64,000 bases of DNA from Acidimicrobiia bacterium. Lineage in GTDB: Bacteria > Actinomycetota > Acidimicrobiia > IMCC26256 > JAOSJM01. Position 1 is the first letter of the stretch. Every line of letters begins with the position of its first letter. Under the pieces are notes generated by a model. The model was not told the origin of the DNA. It searched no databases and saw nothing but the letters and a program-made list of their open reading frames with translations. The DNA lies in the NCBI GenBank assembly GCA_027494165.1, contig JAOSJM010000005.1:186001-250000 (forward strand), written 5' to 3'. Shown in pieces: positions 35,152 to 43,967 of this stretch. The translations under genes were made by a program, and so were the position numbers.

Positions 35152-36018
35152 TCAGCTTCGCAGGTAGGCGTCCACGAGCTCGCCGAGACCGGCGTTGACG
35201 GACGGGTCGTCGGTGAGGACGTTGGCGACGGCCAGGCGGGCGGCCTCCCGAACGGGCAGGCCCTCGCTGATGAGGGTTCCGGCGGCGACCAGGGTCCTGG
35301 TCGACGCCACCTCGCGCAGGCCCGGCCGGTGCTCGAGGCTCCGGATCGCCTGGCCGAGCTGGACGAGCTGCTCGGCCACCTCCGCGTCGATCCGCGCCTC
35401 GACGGCCACGATCTCCGTCTCGATCTCGGGCGGGGGGAACGTCAGCTCGATCGCGATCATCCGTTGGCGGGTGGAGTCCTTGAGGTCCTTGAGCACGTTC
35501 TGGTAGCCGGGATTGAACGACATCACGAGGCCGAAGCCGTCGGGGGCCTCGAGCACGGTGTCGAGCCGCTCGATCGGGAGGATCCGTCGGTGGTCGGCGA
35601 GGGGGTGGAGGACGACGATGGTGTCCTGGCGGGCCTCCACGATCTCGTCGAGGTAGCAGATGCCACCCTCGCGAACGGCCCGGGTCAAGGGACCGTCCTG
35701 CCAGACGGTCTCGTCGCCGTGGAGCAGGAAGCGCCCCACGAGATCCGACGAGGTCAGGTCCTCGTGGCAGGCAACGGTGTGGAGGGGACGGCCGAGGTCG
35801 TGGGCCATCGCCTCGACCAGGCGCGTCTTGCCGCACCCCGTGGGGCCCTTGAGGAGCACCGCGAGGCCCCGATGCATGGCGGCCAGGAAGGCGCGCTCCT
35901 CGTTGCCCACCGGTCGGTAGAAGGGCCTGCGGCCACTCCCTCGCCAACTCGTCGGCGACGCCTCGGACGCCGTCACCTCCTCACCCGCCGGTCTGCGTAC
36001 ACCCCGCTCTTCCGCCAC
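35152..36018 (-). CDS. MoxR-family AAA+ ATPase, CbbQ/NirQ/NorQ type (copy 1)
   Basis: The 288-residue ATPase has Walker [14 protein letters not shown], Walker B GICYLDEIVEARQDT, sensor segment [21 protein letters not shown] and the CbbQ C-terminal domain ([11 protein letters not shown]). CbbQ/NorQ proteins form hexamers that activate Rubisco, nitric oxide reductase or related metalloenzymes with a VWA partner, which is the next gene here. The GTG at 36018 follows GGAAGG. The gene starts 19 bp after the solute-binding protein SBP2 stop, so the three share a transcript. The second copy at 63076 is closely similar through the core and differs in its N-terminus. Confidence 0.92.
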   Translation of the reverse strand: MAEERGVRRPAGEEVTASEASPTSWRGSGRRPFYRPVGNEERAFLAAMHRGLAVLLKGPTGCGKTRLVEAMAHDLGRPLHTVACHEDLTSSDLVGRFLLHGDETVWQDGPLTRAVREGGICYLDEIVEARQDTIVVLHPLADHRRILPIERLDTVLEAPDGFGLVMSFNPGYQNVLKDLKDSTRQRMIAIELTFPPPEIETEIVAVEARIDAEVAEQLVQLGQAIRSLEHRPGLREVASTRTLVAAGTLISEGLPVREAARLAVANVLTDDPSVNAGLGELVDAYLRS

Positions 36019-36036
36019 TCGCCGGCCCTTCCGCCA

Positions 36037-37332
36037 TCAGGCGAGGCCCATGGACTCGAGCAGGAGGTCGAACGCGTTCTTGAACTCGGCACCGTCGGAG
36101 TCCGTGAGCCCGTCGGCGGTCACGTCGATCGGACCCCAGTAGCTCGGGTGGAAGACCCGCGGCAGCGTCTCGGACCGCGAGGTGGTGAGGTCGATGCCCT
36201 CGGGGAGCTTGCCCCCGAAGGTCCCCAGGTCGGTGGTCTGGTTGAGCTGGGCCAGCACCGACGCCCGGTCCACGGGCCCGTCGATCCCCGAGATCACCGA
36301 GGCGATCGCCACGACCGAGAGCCACGCGTCCTGGGTCGTCGACGTGAGCTGCACGTCGGGGGGCGTACTCCTCCATGCTCGCCCGGTAGTCGGCCCACGC
36401 CTCGTGGTCCGGGGTGGCCCAGGGCCCGGCGACCTGCGACCCCACCAGCGCGCTCCCCGCTCCACCGGTCACGTCGATCGTCTCCGTGTTGACGATCGCG
36501 GCCACCGTGCTCATCGGGAGCTCCTTGCCGATCTGGCCGACGGCGGCGATGAACGGGGGTGGCGTTGGCCTGGTCGACGATGAGGATGGCGCTGTCCGTG
36601 CCCTCGGTCGCCTCCGCGGCGATGGTCGGCCAGTTGGGGTTGGCCTGGGGCACCTCGACCCTCTTGGCGATGCTCCCGCCCTGGGCGGCGAGGCCGGCCT
36701 CGACCGCGGGGATGAACGGGGCCCCGGCCGGGAGGTAGACGACCGCGGTCTTCGTGTACCCGGCCGCGGCGAGATCCATGGCGGCCCCCACGAAGAGCAC
36801 CGGGGTCACGTACAGGGCAAACGAGTTCGGGGAGGTCATCTCGGGCATCCCCGAGCTCATGATCACCGGCATGAAGTAGGGGATGCCGGCCTCGGCGAGC
36901 GGCGGGACGAGGACGTCCGAGAGCACCACCGACGACCCGACCACGGCGTCCACCTCCTCGTCGACGAAGCGGCGCGCACTCGGCCGTCTGGGTCTGGTCG
37001 TTGTCGTTGTCGCAGTGGACGATCTCTATCTCGTGGGTGAGGCCGTCGGCCGTGGTGATCCCGCCTTCGGCGTTGAGGGTCATGGCGGCGGCCGTGGCGG
37101 CCTTCCCGTGGTCGGGCACCGACGGCGGGATCGGCGGGTCCAGCGCGGAGGACACCCCGAGGACGACGGGCTCACCGGTGAACTCCGGGGCATCGGTGCC
37201 CTCGGTCGCCTCGGTGGTCGTCGCGGCGGTGCCGGCCGTTCCGTCGGCGTCGTCGTCGGACGAGTCGTCACACCCGAAGGTCGCCGCGGCGAGGGCGACC
37301 ACGGCGAGGGCGGCGAAGACCTTCGTTCGCAT
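36037..37332 (-). CDS. Liv-type ABC substrate-binding lipoprotein (SBP2), three frame breaks
   Basis: After mending, this is 430 residues, the same as SBP1. It has signal peptide MRTKVFAALAVVALAA, lipobox AATFGC, an acidic/Thr tether, then TADGLTHEIEIVHCDNDND, YFMPVIMSSGMPEMTSPNSF and the C-terminal GGKLPEGIDL with SYWGPIDVTADGL, all parallel to SBP1. Breaks sit in the G runs at 36358-36363 and 36555-36559 and in the GC repeat at 36971-36978; each behaves as one surplus base. Three breaks in one gene could mean decay, but the perfect family match between breaks and the equal mended length favour sequence error. The ATG at 37332 follows AGGGG. It heads the operon with the MoxR and VWA genes. 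Confidence 0.8.
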
Positions 37333-37420
37333 GGGGTTTCCCCTGTGGCTCGGTGCCGGCACCGTCCGTGCCGGGACGTCGGCACCTAGAACTAGCCCAG
37401 CGTCGACGAGCCATGCATCC

Positions 37421-37432
37421 GGGTGAACTACG
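37421..37432 (+). promoter_or_regulatory. Recurrent element GGGTGAACTACG (site E)
   Basis: It lies 89 nt upstream of the SBP2 start in reverse orientation. It matches site A (GGTGAACTACGT core) over twelve positions. Confidence 0.5.
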
Positions 37433-37504
37433 TGATCGGTCCAACGATGCGGTTGTCGCGATGGGAGAAACGATCCTGAGGTCTGCGCGAAGCTGTCGGC
37501 CGAT

Positions 37505-37525
37505 GATCAGGGGAATACCCTGATC
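37505..37525. terminator. Perfect hairpin GATCAGGG-GAATA-CCCTGATC
   Basis: An 8 bp perfect stem with a 5 nt AT-rich loop lies 68 nt downstream of the etfB stop and 170 nt upstream of SBP2. It could end the etfB transcript. The symmetry and lack of a T tract would equally suit an operator. Confidence 0.45.
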
Positions 37526-37531
37526 CCATCC

Positions 37532-37542
37532 GGGAGAACTAC
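37532..37542 (+). promoter_or_regulatory. Recurrent element, shortened form GGGAGAACTAC (site F)
   Basis: It is a weaker match that loses the final CG. It lies 200 nt upstream of SBP2 and 51 nt downstream of etfB, so it may be a secondary site. Confidence 0.3.
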
Positions 37543-37592
37543 TCGACGACCCGGGCGGCCGCGCCAGGAGCCCGGCGCGGGCCGGACCCCTC

Positions 37593-38372
37593 TCAGACGA
37601 CCCCCCGCTGCTCGAGGAGCTCCATGATCCGCAGGTGGGCGTCGCCGTCGTCCTCGATCACCGCACCGGCGGTGCGCTCCTCCGCCGTGGCGACCTGCAC
37701 GATCCGCTGGCGGGAACCGGCCCACCCGACGCCGCCCGCCGGGACGCCGAGGTCGGCCACGGTGAGCTCGTCGATCGGCTTGGCCTTGGCCGCCACGATG
37801 CCCTTGAACGAGGGATAGCGCGGCTCGACCGCCCCCGCGGTGACGCTCACCAGCGCGGGTAGCGGGCACTCGACCTCGTCGTAGCCGACCTCGGTCTGCC
37901 GCTCGGCCACCACGGTGCGCTCCACGAGGCGCACCTTGCGGGCGAACGTGACCATCGGCAGGTCGAGCAGCTCCGCGATCTGGGCGGGGACGGTGCCGGT
38001 GCACCCGTCGACCGACTCCGTGGCGGTCACCACGAGATCCGCCCCGGTGCGGGCGATCGCCCGGGCGAGCACCTTGGCCGTCGACAGCGCGTCGCTGCCG
38101 CGCAACGCCTCGTCGGCCACGAGGATCGCCCGGTCCGCTCCCATGGCCAGCGCGTTCCGGAGCCCGGTCGTCTCGCCGGCGGGGCCCATCGACACCACCG
38201 ACACCTCCCCGCCGCCCGCCGCCTCGACGAGCTGCAGGCCGAGCTCCACTCCGCAGGCGTCCGACTCGTCGAGGAGGAGCTTGCCCCCTCGGACGAGGGT
38301 GCGCGTGGCGGGATCGAGCACCCCCGGAGCCGCCGGATCGGGGACCTGCTTCACGCACACGGCGACGTTCAT
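37593..38372 (-). CDS. etfB: Electron transfer flavoprotein beta subunit
   Basis: A complete 259-residue EtfB: MNVAVCVKQVPDP at the start, NALAMGADRAILV, VDGCTGTVPAQIAELLDLP, and EPRYPSFKGIVAAKAKP near the C-terminus. With EtfA it forms the FAD/AMP heterodimer that takes electrons from acyl-CoA dehydrogenases. EtfA, normally adjacent, is not found in this window. The ATG at 38372 follows GGAGGAAAT at a longish spacing. It is divergent from the DUF35/thiolase operon, with one GAACTACG element 24 nt upstream. It probably serves the four or more acyl-CoA dehydrogenases here. Confidence 0.93.
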   Translation of the reverse strand: MNVAVCVKQVPDPAAPGVLDPATRTLVRGGKLLLDESDACGVELGLQLVEAAGGGEVSVVSMGPAGETTGLRNALAMGADRAILVADEALRGSDALSTAKVLARAIARTGADLVVTATESVDGCTGTVPAQIAELLDLPMVTFARKVRLVERTVVAERQTEVGYDEVECPLPALVSVTAGAVEPRYPSFKGIVAAKAKPIDELTVADLGVPAGGVGWAGSRQRIVQVATAEERTAGAVIEDDGDAHLRIMELLEQRGVV

Positions 38373-38395
38373 CTCGGGGAATTTCCTCCAATCAT

Positions 38396-38408
38396 GGGGT
38401 AAACTACG
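38396..38408 (+). promoter_or_regulatory. Recurrent element GGGGTAAACTACG (site G)
   Basis: It ends 91 nt before the TTG of the DUF35-fusion gene and lies 24 nt upstream of etfB. The 90 nt after it are noticeably AT-richer than the surroundings (GTAAACATACC, TTACAGTTTTC), as expected for a promoter. Confidence 0.5.
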
Positions 38409-38498
38409 GACTTACTTGTCGCGAATATCACGCCTTGCGGCCTGGGGAGCGTGCCGGGTAAACATACCACAGCCATTACAGTTTTCTAGGGGCCTACT

Positions 38499-39688
38499 TT
38501 GAGCCTGCATCTCCTGGCGACCTACCTGCCACCGTGGACCGACGGGAACGGCGTGCGCACCCTCGACGAGGACGAGGACTCCGTCACCCTGGGGATCGCG
38601 GCGGGAGCCCCCGTGGTGGCACGGGTCGGACCCGATGCGGTCAGGCGAGTCGTGATCGTGACCCGCGACCCGGTGCTCCTCGAGGGCGACTCGGGGGCCG
38701 TCACCCTCGCCGGGCTCGGGCTCCCTCCGACCGATCGGTCGAGCACCGACTCGGCGGGGCCCCCGACACGCTCGACGCGATCCTCGCGGGAGGCGACGGA
38801 ACCCTCGTCGTCGGCGTCGACCACCCGACCCGTGGCGGCGCGGGCGCGGGCGCGGTCCTCCTCGCCGGAGACGGGGCCACGCTCGAGCCCCGCGCCCAGG
38901 TCCGCCGGAGCCTACCGGTGAGGACCCGCTGGCCGGACGGGAGCGCCTTCGACTACGAGGACGCACGCCTGGAGCGCGACCGCGGGTTGCGCACGGCCAT
39001 GAGCCACGCGGCACTCGGCTCGGACCTGCGCGCCGTTGCCGGTGTCGACGGCCGGACGGCCGCTTCCCTGGGTGCCGACGGGGATCTCGCCATGCCCACG
39101 TCGGGCGCGAGCTCCCCTGTGTTCGCTCTGGCCTCGCTCGTGGAACGGAGGGCCAGCGGTACCCTGGCCGCCGTCGAGCAGGCGACGCTCGTGGCCGGGA
39201 TGCTCACCCGGCCGGGCGAGGCCACCGTGCTCCGCCACGAGGCTCCGGGCCGGCCACGGCCGGCCCGGTCGGCCGGAAGGCCGATGGCGGCACGGGTCTC
39301 GCTCCCGGCGTACGACCGCGCGTTCGAGTCCAAGCTGTACTTGAAGGCAGCGCGGTGCCCGACCTGCGCGGAGCTCTCGTACCCGCCTCGTTCGATGTGC
39401 CTGTCGTGCGGCGGCCCCGTCGAGGGCCCCGACGTCACGCTCGCGAGGACCGGTGTCATCTACTCGGTGGTCACGGTGCGGGTCCCGGTCCCGGGTCTGG
39501 CCACCCCGTACTCCCTCGCGGTGGTCGAGCTCGACGGGACGGGTGTCCGGACGCTGGTCCCCGTGACGGGCGTGGAGCCGGGAACGGCGCGGATCGGTGA
39601 TCGGGGGACGCTCGTCTTCCGGCGCATCCTGGTCCGCAGCGGTGTCCCCGACTACGGGTACGCGTTCTGGCCGGAGGTGACGGCGTGA
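38499..39688 (+). CDS. Degenerate synthase-like domain fused to DUF35 zinc-ribbon/OB-fold domain, one frame break
   Basis: The mended product is about 396 residues. The N-terminal 260 resemble part of an HMG-CoA-synthase/ketoacyl-synthase fold (LLATYLPPWTDG, DSVTLGIAAG) but show no catalytic Cys. The C-terminal 130 are a DUF35 protein with zinc ribbon CPTCAELSYPPRSMCLSCGG and an OB fold. DUF35 domains bind the acyl-CoA and partner a thiolase-fold enzyme, which is the next gene, overlapping by 4 bp. A missing base in the C run at 38760-38764 splits the frame; adding it gives STDSAGPPDTLDAIL. The TTG at 38499 follows AGGGG. It opens a five-gene plus-strand operon. Confidence 0.75.
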
Positions 39689-40845
39689 GGCGGGTGGCGA
39701 TCGTCGGTGGAGGGATGACCCCGTTCGCCGAGCACTTCGACCTCGGGATCAAGGATCTCCTGCCGCAGGCGTTCCGGTCGGCGCTCCGTTCCGTCGACAA
39801 GGGAATGGAGCGAGGCGACATCGAGGCCGCCTGGTTCGGGGAGGTGACGGCCACCGACGGCTTCCCCAGCGGCATCCTCGCCGACAGCTGCGGCCTGCTC
39901 GACGTCCCCGTCACCCGGCTCGAGAACGCGTGCGCGACCGGCAACGACGCCATCAGGAACGCGTCACTCGCCGTGGGCAGCGGCGCGTTCGACGTCGTCC
40001 TCGCCGTCGGTGCCGACAAGGTTCGCGACGGCTCGGCCCGCCAGACCTTCTGGGAGTGGATGAGTGGCAACCGCGACATGGCCTGGGACTTCCCGCTCGG
40101 GCTCGTGGCGCCGGCCAACTTCGCCCTCCACGTCTCCCGCTACCTCTACGAGACCCCGGCGACCCGCGAGCACATGGCGATGATCGCGGTCAAGAACCAC
40201 CGCCACGCGCTGCCCAACCCGAAGGCGCAGCTCCGCTACGAGATCACGGTCGAGCAGGTCCTGGAGGCCCCGATCGTCGTCGAGCCGTTCGGGCTCCTCG
40301 ACTGCACGCCTCAGAGCGACGGGGCGGCGGCGGTGCTCTTGGCCGCCGAGGAGGTCGTCGATCGGTACACGGACCGGCCCGTGTGGGTTCGCGGGGTGGG
40401 CCTCGGCCTGGACCGGGTCATGCACGCGCACAAGAAGGACATGACGACGTTTCCCGCGTCCGTCCGTGCCGCCAAGCAGGCCTTCGGCATGGCGGGCCTG
40501 ACCCCCGCCGACGTCGACGTCGCCGAGGTGCACGATTGCTTCACCGGCGTCGAGCTCATCGACTACGAGGATCTCGGGTTCTGCGAGCGGGGGCAGGCCT
40601 TCCGTCTCGTCGAGGCCGGGGACACCTGTGTCGGCGGCCGCCTCCCCGTGAACCCCAGCGGCGGCCTCAAGGCCAAGGGGCACCCACCGGGCGCCACCGG
40701 GGTCGCCCAGTGCGTGGAGCTGTTCGAGCAGCTCCGCGGCGAGGCCGCCAACCAGGTCGACGAGCCGCGGGTGGGCCTCGCCCACAACATCGGGGGCCCG
40801 ACCGCCGTCTCGGCGGTCACGATCCTCGGGAGGGAACGTGACTGA
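39685..40845 (+). CDS. SCP2-type thiolase (acetyl-CoA acyltransferase-like)
   Basis: A 386-residue thiolase-fold protein keeping the nucleophile Cys83 in ENACATGND, VHDCFT, and the catalytic His333 in GGLKAKGHPPGATG. These features fit SCP2-type thiolases that cleave 3-oxoacyl-CoA, including steroid side-chain intermediates. The partner DUF35 protein is translationally coupled upstream (GTGA overlap at 39685-39688). The following SDR start overlaps its stop. True thiolysis is more likely here than for the Cys-lacking homologue at 60152. Confidence 0.88.
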   Translation: MRRVAIVGGGMTPFAEHFDLGIKDLLPQAFRSALRSVDKGMERGDIEAAWFGEVTATDGFPSGILADSCGLLDVPVTRLENACATGNDAIRNASLAVGSGAFDVVLAVGADKVRDGSARQTFWEWMSGNRDMAWDFPLGLVAPANFALHVSRYLYETPATREHMAMIAVKNHRHALPNPKAQLRYEITVEQVLEAPIVVEPFGLLDCTPQSDGAAAVLLAAEEVVDRYTDRPVWVRGVGLGLDRVMHAHKKDMTTFPASVRAAKQAFGMAGLTPADVDVAEVHDCFTGVELIDYEDLGFCERGQAFRLVEAGDTCVGGRLPVNPSGGLKAKGHPPGATGVAQCVELFEQLRGEAANQVDEPRVGLAHNIGGPTAVSAVTILGRERD

Positions 40846-41563
40846 GCTCCAGGGAACCGTCGTCGTCACCGGCGCCGCGCAGGGCCTGGGACGGGCCCTG
40901 GCCCGGGCCTTCGCCGACGCCGGGGCCGAGGTCGTCGCGGCCGACCTCGCGTTCACGGACCATCCCGGCGACGGGATCCGCCACGAGATCTGCGACGTCA
41001 GCGACGAGGACGCCGTCGAGGCGCTCGCCGACCGATCGGCCGCGCGGTCCGGAGGCATCGACGTGTGGGTCAACAACGCCGGGATCACCCGACCGGCGAT
41101 GCTGACCACGATGTCGGTCGACGACTTCGACCGGGTCATGGCGGTGCACGCCCGCGGTACGTTCCTGGGCATGCGAGCGGCCGCGACCCGGATGATCGCC
41201 GCTGATCGGGGCGGCGCGATCCTGAACCTCACGTCGGCCGCGGGGCTGGCCGGGACCATCGGCCAGGTGAACTACAGCGCCGCCAAGGGCGCCATCGCGG
41301 CGATGACGAAGTCAGGGGCCAAGGAGCTGGCCCGGTACCGGATCCGGGTCAACGCGGTCGCCCCGTCCGTGGTGACCCCGATGACCGAGACACTTCGCAC
41401 GAACGAGAAGCTGCGCGACCGCTTCCTCGCCCGGGTGCCGATGGGTCGCCTCGGGGAGCCCGAGGAGATCGTGGGCGCCTTCCTGTTCCTCGCCTCCAGC
41501 AGGGCGGCCTTCGTGACCGGCCAGGTCCTCTGCGTCGACGGCGGCCTCCACATGGCGAGCTGA
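40838..41563 (+). CDS. SDR family dehydrogenase (3-hydroxyacyl-CoA or steroid type)
   Basis: A 241-residue classical SDR with TGAAQGLGRA, NNAGITRP, Ser in LTSAAG and the YSAAK motif, ending CVDGGLHMAS. It is embedded between a thiolase and a CoA-transferase gene with overlaps on both sides (GTG at 40838; TGATG at 41561-41565). A 3-hydroxyacyl-CoA dehydrogenase step before thiolysis is the simplest role; a ring hydroxysteroid dehydrogenase is possible. Confidence 0.86.
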   Translation: MTELQGTVVVTGAAQGLGRALARAFADAGAEVVAADLAFTDHPGDGIRHEICDVSDEDAVEALADRSAARSGGIDVWVNNAGITRPAMLTTMSVDDFDRVMAVHARGTFLGMRAAATRMIAADRGGAILNLTSAAGLAGTIGQVNYSAAKGAIAAMTKSGAKELARYRIRVNAVAPSVVTPMTETLRTNEKLRDRFLARVPMGRLGEPEEIVGAFLFLASSRAAFVTGQVLCVDGGLHMAS

Positions 41564-42774
41564 TGCCCTCGCTCGAGTCCGTCGTCCGGGCCGGTGACCT
41601 CGTCGCGGTCGCCGACGGCTGCGGCGCCCCGCTCGGGATGGGCCCCGCCCTGACGAGGACCGCCCATGCCCGCCCGGGGACACGGCTCCTCCTCGGATGG
41701 TGCCCTGCCCCCGTCGACGGTCTGTGCTTCGAGGCGTTCACCGACGTCCGGACGGTCATGGGCGGCTACGGGCTGCGGACCGCCATCGACTCGGGGCGCG
41801 TCCGTTACGTTCCGGCCAGGCTCGGGGCCGTCCCCGCGCTCCTGGCCGGCCCTCTCCGGCCCGACGTGCTCGTGGTGGCCGCGCGCCGGGACGGTAGGAG
41901 GTACTTCCTCGGCTCCGAGGTCGGGTGGGCGAGGGCGGCGATCGAGGTCGGGGCCAGGGTGGCTCTCGTGCTGAACGACGCCCTTCCGGTCTCCGACGCG
42001 GACGGCCCGCTCTCCGTCGGTGACGCGGCCGTGGTCGCGGAGCAGTCACGCCCACCGGTCGCCCGCTCCTCCGTCGGAGCGAGCCCGGTCTTCGGGCGGA
42101 TCGGCGCCCACGTCGCTTCCCTGATCCCCGAGGGCGCGCGACTCCAGCACGGCCCCGGCCCGCTCGGGGACGCGATCGCCACCGCCCTCGAGGTCCCGGT
42201 GCGCGTCGATTCCGGGCTCGTCACCGACGCCGTGGTCGATCTCGACTCGCGCGGCCTCCTCGTCGGCGAGGCGACGGCCGCGTACCTCTCGGGCACCGAG
42301 CGCCTCTACCGCTGGGCAGACGGGAGGCCCGTCCTCCACCGGGTGGAGCACACCCACGACCTCGGTCGGCTGGCCGCGGGTCCTCACCCGCTCGTCGCCG
42401 TGAACGCTGCTCTGGAGATCGACCTCACCGGTCAGGTCAACGTCGAGCGCTCGGCGGGAAGCATCGTGGGCGGGGTCGGCGGCCACTCCGACTACGCTGC
42501 CGCCGCCGCGAGGTGCCCCGGGGGGTCGAGCATCGTCGCCCTTCCGAGCAGCCACGACGGCCACAGCACCCTCGTGGAACGCATCGAAGGCCCGATCACC
42601 ACACCGCGCCACGACGTCGACGTCGTGGTCACCGAGAGGGGGTGGGTCGATCTCCGGGGTCTGGACGACGTCGAGCGCGGGGCGGCTCTGCTCGACCACT
42701 GGGGCGGTGACCTCCGCCGACCGGGCGCGGCGAGACAGGACGACCGGCCGGGGCGGGCCGCAGGAGGCGAGTGA
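41563..42774 (+). CDS. Acetyl-CoA hydrolase/4-hydroxybutyrate CoA-transferase family protein
   Basis: The 403-residue protein matches the Cat1/AbfT fold: GMGPALTRTAH at the N-terminus, AVNAALEIDLTGQVN, and a C-terminal VVTERGWVDLRGL. The family moves CoA between acyl groups through a glutamyl-CoA intermediate. The usual active Glu could be within AALEIDL, but I cannot place it with certainty. The ATG at 41563 overlaps the SDR stop. The role may be activation of an acid product or recycling of CoA. The Ala/Arg-rich tail after residue 380 looks unstructured. Confidence 0.82.
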   Translation: MPSLESVVRAGDLVAVADGCGAPLGMGPALTRTAHARPGTRLLLGWCPAPVDGLCFEAFTDVRTVMGGYGLRTAIDSGRVRYVPARLGAVPALLAGPLRPDVLVVAARRDGRRYFLGSEVGWARAAIEVGARVALVLNDALPVSDADGPLSVGDAAVVAEQSRPPVARSSVGASPVFGRIGAHVASLIPEGARLQHGPGPLGDAIATALEVPVRVDSGLVTDAVVDLDSRGLLVGEATAAYLSGTERLYRWADGRPVLHRVEHTHDLGRLAAGPHPLVAVNAALEIDLTGQVNVERSAGSIVGGVGGHSDYAAAAARCPGGSSIVALPSSHDGHSTLVERIEGPITTPRHDVDVVVTERGWVDLRGLDDVERGAALLDHWGGDLRRPGAARQDDRPGRAAGGE

Positions 42775-43874
42775 TGGACTTCGAGATGCCCGCGTCGATC
42801 GAGGCACTCGCCGAGGAGGCCAGGGCGGTGGGAGAGATCGTCGCGCGCGAGCGGCCCCTTCGCGAAGACTCCTGGGTCATCGGCTTCGACCGAGGGTTCT
42901 CGCTCGAGATGGGGCGACGCGGCTGGCTCGGAATGACCTGGCCGGTCTCGGAGGGAGGCCACGGTCGCACGCCGCTGGAACGGTTCGTCGTCACCGAGGC
43001 GCTCATCACCGCGGGAGCGCCGATCGCCGCGTCCTGGGTGGGGGACCGCCAGATCGGACCGACACTGCTGGCCTTCGGGTCCGTCGACCAGCGGCGGCGG
43101 TACATCCCGGACATGGTGGCCGGGAGGACGAGCTGGTGCCTCGGCCTGAGCGAGCCCGACTCGGGATCGGACCTCGCCTCCCTCCGGACGAGGGCCGTCC
43201 GACGGGGCGACTCCTACGTCGTCGAGGGACGCAAGATCTGGACGAGCTTCGGCGCCCTCGCCGACCACTGCTACCTCGTCGCCCGGACGAACGCCGAGGC
43301 ACCTCCTCACGCGGGGCTGTCGGAGCTCGTCGTCGACATGCAGAGCCCCGGGGTCGTCGCGCGACCCATCGTCGACGCGACCCGGGCCGCGCACTTCTGC
43401 GAGGTCGAGTTCGACGGCGTGCACGTCCCGGCCGAGAACCTCGTCGGAACGGTCGACGGGAGCTGGCGGCAGGTGACCCGGCAGCTGGAGCACGAGCGGG
43501 GCGGGATCGACCGGCTCGTGAGCAACCGGGCGCTCTTCCTCGACGTCCTCGAGCACGTCGACACGTCCGACGCGCTCGTGCGACAGGAGGTCGCCGCGCT
43601 CGAGGGCGCCTTCCGGGTCGGACGCCTGCTCGTCCTGCGGGAGACCCTGGGACAGGCGCCGCGCCACTTCTCGGCCGCGACCAAGGTCTTCTGCACCGAG
43701 TTGGAGCAGCGGGTCGCCGGGTTCTGCGCCCGAGTCCTCGGTCCCGGCTCACTCGTGTGGGGACCGGTAGCCCGGGCCGCCTGCTACGCCCCCGCGTACT
43801 CGATCATGGGCGGGACCAGCAGCATCCTTCGCAACGTCGTGGCGGAGCGGCTGCTCGGCCTTCCCCGGGCCTGA
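42774..43874 (+). CDS. Acyl-CoA dehydrogenase family protein
   Basis: A 366-residue member of the family with GLSEPDSGSDLASL, WTSFGALADHCYLVARTNAEAP and the C-terminal IMGGTSSILRNVVAERLLGL. It is slightly shorter than usual because of a compact C-terminal domain, similar to partners of heteromeric steroid dehydrogenases, but no second subunit is adjacent. The ATG at 42774 was chosen because AGGAGG lies 6 nt upstream; the GTG at 42771 overlaps the preceding stop. It ends the plus-strand operon begun at 38499 and converges on the SCP2 gene. Confidence 0.88.
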   Translation: MDFEMPASIEALAEEARAVGEIVARERPLREDSWVIGFDRGFSLEMGRRGWLGMTWPVSEGGHGRTPLERFVVTEALITAGAPIAASWVGDRQIGPTLLAFGSVDQRRRYIPDMVAGRTSWCLGLSEPDSGSDLASLRTRAVRRGDSYVVEGRKIWTSFGALADHCYLVARTNAEAPPHAGLSELVVDMQSPGVVARPIVDATRAAHFCEVEFDGVHVPAENLVGTVDGSWRQVTRQLEHERGGIDRLVSNRALFLDVLEHVDTSDALVRQEVAALEGAFRVGRLLVLRETLGQAPRHFSAATKVFCTELEQRVAGFCARVLGPGSLVWGPVARAACYAPAYSIMGGTSSILRNVVAERLLGLPRA

Positions 43875-43967
43875 CCGGCCCGGCCGCGAGCGGGAGCGGG
43901 GCGGACACCGGGGCCTCGGCTCGCTGGAGCGCGCACCCCGGGTCCGCCTCGAACCCCTCCCTCTCGC

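Noticed and set aside
36037-37332. Calling the second binding protein a pseudogene
   Set aside because: All three breaks look like single surplus bases in low-complexity runs. The mended protein is full length and conserved, so sequence error is the simpler explanation.
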